Source: an uncultured Treponema sp. (GTDB taxonomy: Bacteria > Spirochaetota > Spirochaetia > Treponematales > Treponemataceae). Taken from it: a DNA stretch of 17,351 nucleotides. Location of the stretch: NCBI GenBank assembly GCA_937901865.1, contig CALDID010000130.1, positions 1 through 17,351 on the forward strand, given 5' to 3'. This document shows, piece after piece, positions 8,683-15,951 of the stretch. The notes under the pieces are model-generated. The model was not told the DNA's origin. It searched no databases and was given only the letters and a program-made list of their open reading frames with translations. Numbering within the stretch: the first letter of the stretch is position 1; each line of letters opens with the position of its first letter. The translations under genes and the position numbers were made by a program.

Positions 8683-8685
8683 GTT

Positions 8686-9444
8686 TTATTTTGCTTCTTC
8701 AGCTCCTTCTGTTATTGCAGCTTTATCAGTTTTTTCTGCTTTGCTGACAGCTTTTACACGTTTTGCCGTGCTTGCATTAACTGTTTTTACTGCGCTTTCG
8801 ATTTTATCTGCGAGGTCTTTATATTTTTCTGGCATAGACATTCGCATTGCATCAAGATATGGCAAAATCTGTTTATTGCAGAGAGTGATAAGCTCTTTTT
8901 TTACTGCTGTTGCAGAATGTGCCACATTTTTTTCTGCCATTGTCGATTCTTTATTTACAAAAAGGGCTTTAAAATCTTTATTTGCGTCGAATAAAACAGT
9001 GAACAAAGCTTCGACACCATCAAGATTTTTGAGATGATTTTTTGCAATTTCAGAAGTACATTCTTTTTCGATTGAGTCAATCAAAGCCGATGTATCAATA
9101 TATTTTTGCGTTAAAACCCGAGAATTTCCGTGTCGATTGAAGATAGCAAGGAAAAACAGAGCCGATTCTTTTTTTTCATCAATCGGCAAAACAGAATATC
9201 CCTTTAAAGCCTGTTGAGTTCGCTTAAATGCGGCATCACGTTTCTTATCGACTTCTGTTAAGCCATAAGAAGTCCGCTCACTGTTTATGAGAGCAATTAA
9301 AACATCAGTTTGAGTTTTTACTTGTGAAAATTTTTGATTTAAAAATACTTCCTCTGCAAGCTCTGGATATTTTTCATAAATCGTGCAGCAATCTTGAAAA
9401 AAAGTTGCAATAGCAGAATTTTTTACAGAACTAGAAACTTTCAT
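8686..9444 (-). CDS. DUF6261-type protein, copy 1
   Basis: The 252-residue, all-helical, soluble protein has no signal peptide. It shares length and core with the second copy at 15147-15905, for example L-K-G-Y-S-x-L followed by K-K-E-(S/A)-A and a later I-x-N-R-H-G. Both resemble proteins annotated as DUF6261, a family of unknown function found mainly in Bacteroidetes and Treponema. The last ~25 residues are rich in Lys, Glu and Ala. ATG 9444 has AAGGAG immediately upstream. Codon use is AT-rich, unlike copy 2. An inverted-repeat element lies 36 bases upstream of the start, as with copy 2. No function can be assigned. Confidence 0.75.
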   Translation of the reverse strand: MKVSSSVKNSAIATFFQDCCTIYEKYPELAEEVFLNQKFSQVKTQTDVLIALINSERTSYGLTEVDKKRDAAFKRTQQALKGYSVLPIDEKKESALFFLAIFNRHGNSRVLTQKYIDTSALIDSIEKECTSEIAKNHLKNLDGVEALFTVLFDANKDFKALFVNKESTMAEKNVAHSATAVKKELITLCNKQILPYLDAMRMSMPEKYKDLADKIESAVKTVNASTAKRVKAVSKAEKTDKAAITEGAEEAK

Positions 9445-9480
9445 ATTACTCCTTATAGCTGGAAAAGATGTTGTCTATAT

Positions 9481-9594
9481 TAGACCTGTTCAATAATTGT
9501 CATTATCGGGCTCGACCCGATAATCTTTTTGCCTATATTGCAATAGATTGCCGTATCAAGTACGGCAATGACATACTGTTTCCGAACAGGTCTA
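9481..9594. repeat. Inverted-repeat element 1 with two internal hairpins (MITE/REP-like)
   Basis: The 114-bp element is bounded by perfect 11-bp inverted ends, TAGACCTGTTC (9481-9491) and GAACAGGTCTA (9584-9594). Inside are two perfect 9-bp hairpins with 5-base loops: ATTATCGGG/CCCGATAAT (9502-9524) and ATTGCCGTA/TACGGCAAT (9547-9569). It encodes nothing. It sits directly upstream of a DUF6261 gene, and element 2 at 15952-16033 has the same ends and the same position. Confidence 0.85.
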
Positions 9595-9828
9595 TTATTT
9601 TAAACTATATCACGCTTAAAAAACTTTTTCAAGTATTGTATTTTACTTTTTAGGGCGTAAAAAGCGAATTTTGGAAGTGAAATTTGCTTTTTAACGGTTA
9701 AGGAGTGAGGTTAAAAAAAGAAATTGAGCTTTTAACGATGAAAAACTAATTTTGGATAAAAAAACTATATTTTTGAGGCTTAAAAACATAGTTTTACGAG
9801 AGAATAACTCTTTTATTGTAATTGATAA
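9595..9828. other. Non-coding AT-rich spacer upstream of the ugd promoter
   Basis: I see no gene. It contains short degenerate repeats (GCTTTTTAACG near 9690 and GCTTTTAACGATG near 9728; AATTTTGGA twice) and one imperfect hairpin: AAACTAT at 9762-9768 pairs with ATAGTTT near 9788-9794, with an inner T5/A5 stem and a GAGGCTT loop. Role unknown. Confidence 0.5.
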
Positions 9829-9857
9829 TTGAAATTTATGCAAATACTTTTTATAAT
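9829..9857 (+). promoter_or_regulatory. Sigma70-type promoter for ugd
   Basis: TTGAAA (9829-9834), a 17-base spacer and a perfect TATAAT (9852-9857). A start about seven bases downstream would leave a ~95-base leader before the ugd ATG. Confidence 0.7.
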
Positions 9858-9958
9858 CATTGATAGAAATCTATTCGTTTTTTTTGAATGTGCTTCAATA
9901 GAATAGAAAAAAACTTTAATTCTTCAGTATTGGAGAAAAAAAATTCGGAGGCATAAAT

Positions 9959-11143
9959 ATGAAGATTGCTGTGGCTGGAACAGGCTATGTAGGGCTTTCT
10001 AACGCGATTTTGCTCGCGCAGCACAACGAAGTGGTCGCCGTGGACATCGTAAGAGAGAAAGTCGATATGATAAATGCGAAAAAATCACCGATTGTCGATA
10101 AAGAAATCAGCGAATATCTTTCAAAGCACGAATTGAACCTGAGGGCAACGACCGACGCAGAAACGGCGTACAAAAGCGCGGATTATATCATTATTTCCAC
10201 GCCGACAAACTACGACCCCGACAAAAATTATTTCGACACGTCGAGCGTGGAGGCGGTTATCGACCTCGTGAAAAAAATCGGCTCTTCGGCGACGATTGTC
10301 ATTAAATCGACGATTCCTGTCGGCTATACCGAAAAAATCCGAGCGGAAAAAGGCGTGAAAAATATTTTATTTTCGCCCGAATTCCTCCGCGAAGGACACG
10401 CGCTCTATGATAATTTGTATCCGAGCCGCATCGTCGTCAGTTACCCGAAAGACGCGCCAGAATTGAAGGAAAAAGCCAAAGAGTTCGCCGCATTGCTCAA
10501 AATTGGCGCGCTCAAAGAGAATATCGAGATTTTGTTCCCGAATTGCACGGAGGCGGAGGCGATTAAGCTGTTCGCAAATACGTATTTGGCTCTGCGCGTG
10601 GCGTTTTTCAATGAACTCGACACTTACGCGCTTTCTCGCGGTTTAAACACGAAATCGATTATTCAAGGCATTTGCCTCGACCCGCGCATTGGGGATTTTT
10701 ACAATAATCCGAGTTTTGGCTACGGCGGCTACTGTTTGCCGAAAGACACGAAGCAGCTTTTGGCGAATTATCGCGATGTGCCGCAGAACTTGATTCAGGC
10801 GATTGTCGCGAGCAATTCCACGCGAAAAGACTTTATTGCCGAACAGATTATTGCGAAAAAGCCGCGCGTCGTCGGGATTTACCGCTTGACGATGAAAGCG
10901 AACAGCGATAATTTCCGCCAAAGCTCGATTCAGGGCGTTATGAAGCGCATAAAGGCGAAGGGAATTCCTGTGGTGGTGTATGAGCCGACGTTTAAGGGCG
11001 ATGAGTTTTTTAACTCAAAGGTTACGAAAGATTTGGAGGCGTTCAAGCGGGAATGTGATGTTATCATTGCGAACCGCTACGCCGATGAGCTGCTTGACGT
11101 TTCGGGAAAACTTTTCACCCGCGATTTATTCGCCCGCGACTAA
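9959..11143 (+). CDS. ugd: UDP-glucose 6-dehydrogenase / nucleotide-sugar dehydrogenase
   Basis: The 394-residue enzyme oxidises UDP-glucose (or a related UDP-sugar) twice with NAD to the uronic acid. It has a Rossmann motif, G-T-G-Y-V-G at 7-12, S-T-P-T-N near 80-84, the K-S-T-I-P-V-G strand near 116-122, P-E-F-L-R-E-G at 140-146, a lysine/asparagine helix A-I-K-L-F-A-N near 201-207, and the catalytic Cys259 in G-G-Y-C-L-P-K-D. Length matches single-domain Ugd (about 390). GGAGG lies seven bases before the ATG and a good promoter sits at 9829-9857. Codons are markedly richer in G+C than in the flanking AT-rich genes, hinting at separate acquisition. It may supply UDP-glucuronate for the surface glycan; the C6 specificity on glucose is the commonest but not the only option. 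Confidence 0.92.
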   Translation: MKIAVAGTGYVGLSNAILLAQHNEVVAVDIVREKVDMINAKKSPIVDKEISEYLSKHELNLRATTDAETAYKSADYIIISTPTNYDPDKNYFDTSSVEAVIDLVKKIGSSATIVIKSTIPVGYTEKIRAEKGVKNILFSPEFLREGHALYDNLYPSRIVVSYPKDAPELKEKAKEFAALLKIGALKENIEILFPNCTEAEAIKLFANTYLALRVAFFNELDTYALSRGLNTKSIIQGICLDPRIGDFYNNPSFGYGGYCLPKDTKQLLANYRDVPQNLIQAIVASNSTRKDFIAEQIIAKKPRVVGIYRLTMKANSDNFRQSSIQGVMKRIKAKGIPVVVYEPTFKGDEFFNSKVTKDLEAFKRECDVIIANRYADELLDVSGKLFTRDLFARD

Positions 11144-11172
11144 TTTCGCACAAACACAGCCAGTTTTGCAAA

Positions 11173-11212
11173 AAAAAAAAGAGTATAGGAGAAATTCGGT
11201 ACTCTTTTTTTT
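11173..11212. terminator. Bidirectional terminator between ugd and the convergent fusion gene
   Basis: A perfect 13-bp inverted repeat, A8-GAGTA (11173-11185) and TACTC-T8 (11200-11212), with a 14-base loop. The A/T runs give a U-tract in either transcript. Confidence 0.8.
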
Positions 11213-11219
11213 GCTATTG

Positions 11220-14009
11220 CTACTTTACAATGCGCTGCCAATTCTTTTCATCGAAAATATTTTCGCGTACAATATACGACGGCGTATGATTTTTTTCGTC
11301 TTGCAAAATCCAAAGATTTTTATTGATAAAATAAATCGGATTCCATTCGTTAAAATCCGAAGTCGTAATAACGGGATAAAGCGCGATAGAATCTTTTTTG
11401 ATAAAGTCCGTCATAACATTTTTTGTGAATGGATTTTTCTTTGAAACAGGTAAATCAGCAGTTGCAAAAAATATTGTGTCGGCATTTGTCATAAAAGTGT
11501 CGTCAGTTTTCAATTTTCCCGTTGCGTAAAAATCTTTTACCATAAAAAGCGGCGTGAAACCTGCGTATTCTGTGCCATATTGCATTTCTCTAAACTGCGG
11601 CAGCGAAATATATCTCCCGTGGTCAGAAACAATGATGATTCTCGTATTGTCATAGCAATCATTTCCTTTGAGATACTCCAACCATTTTGCAACTTGGAGC
11701 AGTGCGGCGGCATTGACGTGATACGCTTGTGCATCGCTTTCCATTTCTGAATGAGGCGGCACGGCGTAATCATAAAATCCGCAGGAAAAATTTTTCTCGT
11801 CGATTTTGCCAGTTGGAACGTATGTCTTGTTTTCCAAAAGCGTATATTCGTGCGTTGTTTCATTGTCGATAAACGTGTATGTATCTTTCTCATTGTCAAA
11901 TTGAGTGAGTTCAGGCAGATAATAGAGATTTGTCCAATTTTTCAAGAAATTATTATTCGAATACCTTACCAAAACTTCTCCTTCGGCGCGATAATATTTT
12001 CCGCCTGCGTAATACGTATTGCGGAGCATTGGCGGAAGAGTTTCAAGCAAACAGAACGAAATGATAAACTTCTTTGTATAAAAATCGTCCGTTCTTGGAA
12101 GCGAAAGAAATTCTGGGTGGTCTTTTTTGTATTTTGCGACATAATTTCCAATAATTTCGCTAGAATGGATTTCAGAATATTGCTTGAACGCGCTCAAATC
12201 GCCTTTCCATGTGTAATTAGGGAACGGCGGGTCGGTAATCGTAACATCAAAGCCAGCGTCAAGAAATAATTTCGGCATAACAAGACTTGCTTCGTTGTGT
12301 TTGTCTTTCAAACGCTCGTTTTCCCGTTTGTTTATGTTTTCGGGAGTATATTCATACCCTGCGAGCATAGCTGGGGCGGCTTTTGCTGTGTTTGTCGAAA
12401 AAGAAACAGTGTTCGGATAAAACGTGAAGCCTGAAAACTGCTCCTCTATTTCGGGAAACTCTTTCACGATGTACGGCACGAAGCACGACATTGCGCGGTC
12501 GAGAAATAAAACGACAACATTTTTCTTTGTTTTCGACAGATGATATACGCTCTTTATTTCCATATCTTCGCTTTCAGTGGCTCTTTGCGCGGTATAAGCA
12601 AGATATTCGCGTTTGATAGAGAGGGTTTTTACTAATCCTAATGCGGCTTCTGAAAAGCAAAGAATAGTAAGAACGGCTGTCGAAAGGTTTTTCCATTTTG
12701 GTTTTGCGCTTTTTGTAGCGAGGAAAAATAAAGCAAAAGCGCAAAAGAGTGGTAGTACAGAAAAAAACGGCGAGTAGTTTTTTAAGTTCTTGCTTTCGTC
12801 GAGTTGAAAGAAGATAGTGAACGTGCCGTAGCGGTAAGTGAAAACATAAACGTTTAGCAATGCTAAAAAGAAGATGAAAACAAAAAGCGGCGAGATGATT
12901 TTCTGTACTTTTGTGCCGAACATTTTGTAAATCAAGGTCGGCCAAAACAGGAACAGCCCTGCAAAAAAGGTGAAGCACGAGAAAATATAAGAAAGAGGCG
13001 ACTGTGTTTCTCCGATGTAGCTGAATTCGACGGGGCTTGTGCTTATGATTGCCGACGGGAGCAAAAATCCTGCAAGCAGCGTTAAACCTGCGGCGGAGAG
13101 CAAAAATTGTTTTCTTAGCGCAGTGGAAGTTTTAGTATCAGCGTTTTTTTTCGCCGATAGCGTGCGCTCAAAAATTTTTTTCGCAATGGGGAGAACGCAA
13201 ACGAGAATTGCGAACGCCAAAAATGCGAGTCTTTTTACTATGCTGAAAGACTGCTTTGTCAAAAGGAAAACCGAAGAGAAAATCACTATTGCAGACACGG
13301 CTTTATGCACAAATTTTGCCCGATTTTTGCATTTTGCGTTCACGATGTTTTTCACGAGCGAAAACAGGTTGTTCAAAATCCAATAACACACAAGTCCAGA
13401 CGGCGAGTTGTAAAGCAAAACTAAAAACAGAAGCGCGAGGACGTAAAGTTGGATTTTTTCTTTAATAGTGGCTTTTTTGAGGTATATTGCGCCTGAAACA
13501 AAATTGATGAGCGTCATCAAAATCGGTAAGACGTTTACCGCAACTTTTTTCGCGCCGAAATTGAGTGCAAAAAGTGAATCAGGAGAGCCGAAGTCGCGGA
13601 GAAAATAAAAATGCGCGCTTTTCAGGATTTCAGCATTTGACAAAAAATGATATGCGGCGATGAAAAACGGAATCTCGATAAGTATCGATAAACTTGAGCG
13701 CAGTGCGTATAAAGGGTGATAATGATTTTCGCGGTAAAACGTTTGTAGCATCATAAACCGCTCGTCGCCCGAAAATGCCTGTTTTATGCGCTGAACGCGA
13801 GGAGAAAGAAGTTTTTGTATGTTTCTTTCTTTTTCCTGCAAGCTGTCGGCGACATTGTAGATAGGAAGTGCAAGAAAATTGACCGCAAGACTGACCGCGA
13901 CGATTGCTCCTGCAATACCGAATAATCCGATTTTTGTTGTGTAAAAAACGAATACGAATTCGATAAATGCTTCTATCGGTGCGATGATGACATTATAAAA
14001 CAAAGTCAT
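11220..14009 (-). CDS. YidC-like membrane domain fused to a sulfatase/alkaline-phosphatase-superfamily domain
   Basis: The protein is 929 residues. Residues 1 to ~225 follow the YidC/Oxa1 core: helix 1 at ~7-35, a helix ending A-L-P-I-Y (47-51), a charged cytoplasmic hairpin with R-V-Q-R-I-K (71-76), H-P-L-Y-A-L-R (98-104), and P-S-G-L-V-C-Y-W-x-x-N-N-L-F (203-216), a YidC signature. The groove arginine of bacterial YidC aligns with Asn44, so insertase activity is doubtful. Residues ~235-460 add about six more helices. Residues ~495-860 form an extracytoplasmic alkaline-phosphatase-like domain: L-F-L-D (501-504) and S-D-H-G (795-798) are metal sites, and S-T-N-T (538-541), before A-P-A-M-L-A-G, offers the nucleophile. 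This suggests a phospho- or sulfo-transferase or hydrolase, as in LtaS- or EptA-like enzymes. ATG 14009 was chosen for GGAGG at 14016-14020. Convergent with ugd. Confidence 0.82.
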   Translation of the reverse strand: MTLFYNVIIAPIEAFIEFVFVFYTTKIGLFGIAGAIVAVSLAVNFLALPIYNVADSLQEKERNIQKLLSPRVQRIKQAFSGDERFMMLQTFYRENHYHPLYALRSSLSILIEIPFFIAAYHFLSNAEILKSAHFYFLRDFGSPDSLFALNFGAKKVAVNVLPILMTLINFVSGAIYLKKATIKEKIQLYVLALLFLVLLYNSPSGLVCYWILNNLFSLVKNIVNAKCKNRAKFVHKAVSAIVIFSSVFLLTKQSFSIVKRLAFLAFAILVCVLPIAKKIFERTLSAKKNADTKTSTALRKQFLLSAAGLTLLAGFLLPSAIISTSPVEFSYIGETQSPLSYIFSCFTFFAGLFLFWPTLIYKMFGTKVQKIISPLFVFIFFLALLNVYVFTYRYGTFTIFFQLDESKNLKNYSPFFSVLPLFCAFALFFLATKSAKPKWKNLSTAVLTILCFSEAALGLVKTLSIKREYLAYTAQRATESEDMEIKSVYHLSKTKKNVVVLFLDRAMSCFVPYIVKEFPEIEEQFSGFTFYPNTVSFSTNTAKAAPAMLAGYEYTPENINKRENERLKDKHNEASLVMPKLFLDAGFDVTITDPPFPNYTWKGDLSAFKQYSEIHSSEIIGNYVAKYKKDHPEFLSLPRTDDFYTKKFIISFCLLETLPPMLRNTYYAGGKYYRAEGEVLVRYSNNNFLKNWTNLYYLPELTQFDNEKDTYTFIDNETTHEYTLLENKTYVPTGKIDEKNFSCGFYDYAVPPHSEMESDAQAYHVNAAALLQVAKWLEYLKGNDCYDNTRIIIVSDHGRYISLPQFREMQYGTEYAGFTPLFMVKDFYATGKLKTDDTFMTNADTIFFATADLPVSKKNPFTKNVMTDFIKKDSIALYPVITTSDFNEWNPIYFINKNLWILQDEKNHTPSYIVRENIFDEKNWQRIVK

Positions 14010-14015
14010 TTTTCG

Positions 14016-14020
14016 CCTCC
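14016..14020 (-). promoter_or_regulatory. Ribosome binding site that fixes the start of the fusion gene
   Basis: GGAGG six bases before ATG 14009 favours this start over the in-frame ATG at 14036, which has no such site and would add an Arg-rich nine-residue extension. Confidence 0.75.
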
Positions 14021-14085
14021 GAAGCGTGATGTGCAAGAAAAAAGCTCTGTCAGTGCGACAAAAACAAATACTAAATTTATATACT

Positions 14086-14094
14086 GGGGGGGGG
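14086..14094. repeat. Poly-G tract (G9) upstream of the YidC/sulfatase fusion gene
   Basis: Nine G on the + strand (C9 on the coding strand) lie 77-85 bases before ATG 14009. On the coding strand a TATAAAT follows the tract within a few bases and TTTACT precedes it, so length changes could alter promoter spacing. The promoter elements are only tentative. Confidence 0.9.
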
Positions 14095-14122
14095 TAGTAA
14101 AATCGTTATATAATTTCTTTGC

Positions 14123-14160
14123 ATTGCTATAACATATTGCATTTTGCAGAAAATAGCAAT
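14123..14160. repeat. Inverted repeat just after the HipA-like gene
   Basis: ATTGCTAT (14123-14130) and ATAGCAAT (14153-14160) form an eight-bp stem with a 22-base loop, two bases beyond the stop of the HipA-like gene. No T-run follows on the - strand, so a terminator role is uncertain. Confidence 0.5.
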
Positions 14161-14162
14161 AC

Positions 14163-14903
14163 TTATTTCACCGTCAGCCGCAAAATATCTAAAAATGCTT
14201 TATTTTCTATGCTGTCGAGTTCGTCTAGCGTCGATTTTGAAATATGCAGCGTGCGATATGCCTGTAAATAGCGTTTGTTCATTTCGTACGAAGGGCTAAA
14301 AGATTTTGCATAGGCACATTTTATTTTTTCTGACAGTTCTGAAACTTGTTCTGCGTCTTTGTTCCCGATTAAAAATGATTTTCCGTTGTCGAAAATCGGC
14401 GCGGTGCGAAAATTGTTCCCGTCAAAAATCAATCCCAGATTGTTGAAATGTCTATCCTCATTCAAAATGACGCTGTCGAGTTCGCAGATATTTGCCAGAT
14501 ATTCGCGCACGTCAAGCCCCGTTTGCGATTTTATAAAGCCCAGCACAAACTCTATTGCGTCGTCATAATCCATTTTTGCGCATACTTCGGCTAAATCTCG
14601 CCCCGTTGTGTTCTTGTAAAGCCGATAAAATGTGATGAAATCTTCTTTTTCGCTCAAGAAATTCTCGCTGTAACAGCCATTTTTTCCATTTATCGCGCAC
14701 GGAATGTATTTCACAAACTGTTTTTTGTCTAATCCGCTTTTTTCAAGCAATAAACTCGCTATGCTTTCCGCTATTCCCTCTCCGCCGTATCGGTCAATTT
14801 TGAAATAGCGGTTTTCAAAAAAATACTTGTCTTGCGTGCCGTCTGATGTGCCGCTTGAACGCACGATATACTCATTTGAAATGTCAAACGCTTTATTTTT
14901 CAT
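14163..14903 (-). CDS. HipA-like kinase-fold protein
   Basis: The 246-residue protein shows the C-terminal core of HipA-like Ser/Thr kinases: a possible ATP-contacting lysine in Y-F-K-I-D (33-37), E-G-I-A-E-S-I-A-S (42-50), the catalytic loop N-E-D-R-H-F-N-N (148-155), and I-F-D-N-G (170-174) as the metal-binding DFG equivalent. It is much shorter than HipA (about 440) and lacks the HipA N-terminal domain. Solo kinases of this size occur in bacteria next to small partner genes, and the remnant of one lies just upstream. I chose ATG 14903, where homology begins. The open frame extends 61 codons further, but those residues look non-native and belong to another frame. TAGACCTG, the end of the inverted-repeat elements, lies directly before the ATG. 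Toxin-antitoxin activity is possible but unproven. Confidence 0.75.
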   Translation of the reverse strand: MKNKAFDISNEYIVRSSGTSDGTQDKYFFENRYFKIDRYGGEGIAESIASLLLEKSGLDKKQFVKYIPCAINGKNGCYSENFLSEKEDFITFYRLYKNTTGRDLAEVCAKMDYDDAIEFVLGFIKSQTGLDVREYLANICELDSVILNEDRHFNNLGLIFDGNNFRTAPIFDNGKSFLIGNKDAEQVSELSEKIKCAYAKSFSPSYEMNKRYLQAYRTLHISKSTLDELDSIENKAFLDILRLTVK

Positions 14904-14905
14904 AT

Positions 14906-14913
14906 TAGACCTG
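14906..14913. repeat. Possible remnant end of the inverted-repeat element
   Basis: TAGACCTG matches the first eight bases of elements 1 and 2. The next ~35 bases resemble element 2 loosely (a shared CTTTGA followed by A-rich and AAGGG sequence). No matching right end was found. It lies three bases upstream of the HipA-like ATG. Confidence 0.4.
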
Positions 14914-14985
14914 ATTGGAAAACTATAATCTTTGATACAGCAAGGGCGCACACACCTCGTTAAAAAATCGTTCGCGAAAAAAAAA

Positions 14986-15150
14986 TTATTTCCAGCGCAC
15001 GTCTTCAAAGGAAATCTCTTCGCCAGCAAACTTGAACCAAATTCTGTCCGCCGCGGTAACTCCGTGCGTTTTTCGGCAAATTGCAAACGGATTAAAGCCG
15101 TCCACGCCGAGTTTTTTCTTTCCCCAAATGTCCGCTGGAAAAAAAATCAA
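14986..15150 (-). pseudogene. 5'-truncated small partner gene of the HipA-like kinase
   Basis: A frame distinct from DUF6261 copy 2 encodes ...F-F-P-A-D-I-W-G-K, then N-P-F-A-I-C-R-K-T-H-G-V, D-R-I-W-F-K-F-A-G-E and E-D-V-R-W-K before TAA (14988-14986). From memory, this (K-T-H-G, then D-x-x-W-x-x-F-x-G-E and E-D-V) is the C-terminal pattern of small proteins encoded just upstream of HipA-like kinases in Firmicutes and spirochaetes, which are roughly 90-120 residues. Only ~54 codons remain, beginning at the DUF6261 stop. No ATG is available; the sole candidate is a TTG overlapping that stop. It may be a remnant cut by arrival of the DUF6261 gene, or a short gene with a weak start. Confidence 0.55.
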
Positions 15151-15905
15151 TCGGCGGCATTTTCGCTCTTTTGTGTGTCTTGCACCTTTGCAGTTTGGGC
15201 GGAAGCGGATTTTTTCTGCCGTTTTGAAATAGACGCATTCGCCTTATTCACCGCAATCTCCGCTTCATTCGCGAAAATCGCCAAGTCGCCGCCCTCGCTG
15301 TTTTTCGCCCACGCCAAATACGAAAAAATCTGCTCATTCAAATACGTCAAGACTTCTTTTTTCAGATTTGTCGATGACAGCTCGGCTTTTTGCTCCGCCG
15401 TTGACTTTTCGTTTTTTATGCTCAGCGATTTCATCGCGTGATTCGCCGCAAAGAGCTTTTCTGCCAATTCCTCGCAGCCCTCAACCTCTTTGAACTTCGC
15501 TTTTGCCTCTTCGCTCGAAAATTCTTTCTCGATGCTTAAAAGCGTTGATGTTTCCTCGTCGTAAGGCAAGCTCGTAACCTTTTTCCCGCCGTGCCGATTG
15601 ATGATTTCAAGAAAATACGCGGCGGCTTCCTTTTTGCTCTCAATCAAAAGCGAACTGTAGCCTTTCAAGCTGGCGTACAGATTCTGAAAATAAAATGCGC
15701 GCGATTTATCTTCGCTCTCACGGGTCGTTTTCGGCTTCGCGCTCTTGATGCTCGCTAAAAACAAATCTTTTTTCTCTGAAACAACGCCCATTCGCTCTTT
15801 TAAGTACGCATTTTCGGCTAAAGAAGCGTGCGAAGCGTAATGCTCTACGATTTCATCGCAAAGAGTCGCCGCTACCGTGTTTTTCAGGTTTTGTGAAGCT
15901 CTCAT
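15147..15905 (-). CDS. DUF6261-type protein, copy 2
   Basis: At 252 residues, it has exactly the length of copy 1 and shares blocks such as L-K-G-Y-S-S-L near residue 82, K-K-E-A-A-A-Y-F and I-I-N-R-H-G. It is soluble, helical, has no signal peptide, and ends in a Lys/Ser/Gln-rich tail. AGGAG lies ten bases before ATG 15905. Its codons are richer in G+C than those of copy 1, so the two are diverged paralogues with different histories rather than a recent tandem duplication. An inverted-repeat element starts 46 bases upstream. Its 3' end abuts the truncated HipA-partner fragment. Function unknown. Confidence 0.75.
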   Translation of the reverse strand: MRASQNLKNTVAATLCDEIVEHYASHASLAENAYLKERMGVVSEKKDLFLASIKSAKPKTTRESEDKSRAFYFQNLYASLKGYSSLLIESKKEAAAYFLEIINRHGGKKVTSLPYDEETSTLLSIEKEFSSEEAKAKFKEVEGCEELAEKLFAANHAMKSLSIKNEKSTAEQKAELSSTNLKKEVLTYLNEQIFSYLAWAKNSEGGDLAIFANEAEIAVNKANASISKRQKKSASAQTAKVQDTQKSENAAD

Positions 15906-15951
15906 ATCTCAATATCTCCTTATTAAATTTTTTTTCTATAAAGCTGTTCAA

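Noticed and set aside
9481..9594. Insertion sequence
   Set aside because: No transposase is encoded and no target-site duplication is evident; only a non-autonomous inverted-repeat element can be claimed.
9468..9653. 61-codon + strand open frame
   Set aside because: It consists mostly of the hairpins of inverted-repeat element 1 and has no coding character.
11751..12269. 172-codon + strand open frame
   Set aside because: It lies antisense within the sulfatase-like domain of the fusion gene; no independent support.
14123..14160. Intrinsic terminator of the HipA-like gene
   Set aside because: The stem is AT-rich with a long loop and has no T-run after it on the - strand, so it is listed only as an inverted repeat.
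14904..15086. 61-residue N-terminal extension of the HipA-like protein
   Set aside because: The residues do not resemble the family, and the same DNA in another frame encodes the recognisable partner fragment; homology starts at ATG 14903.
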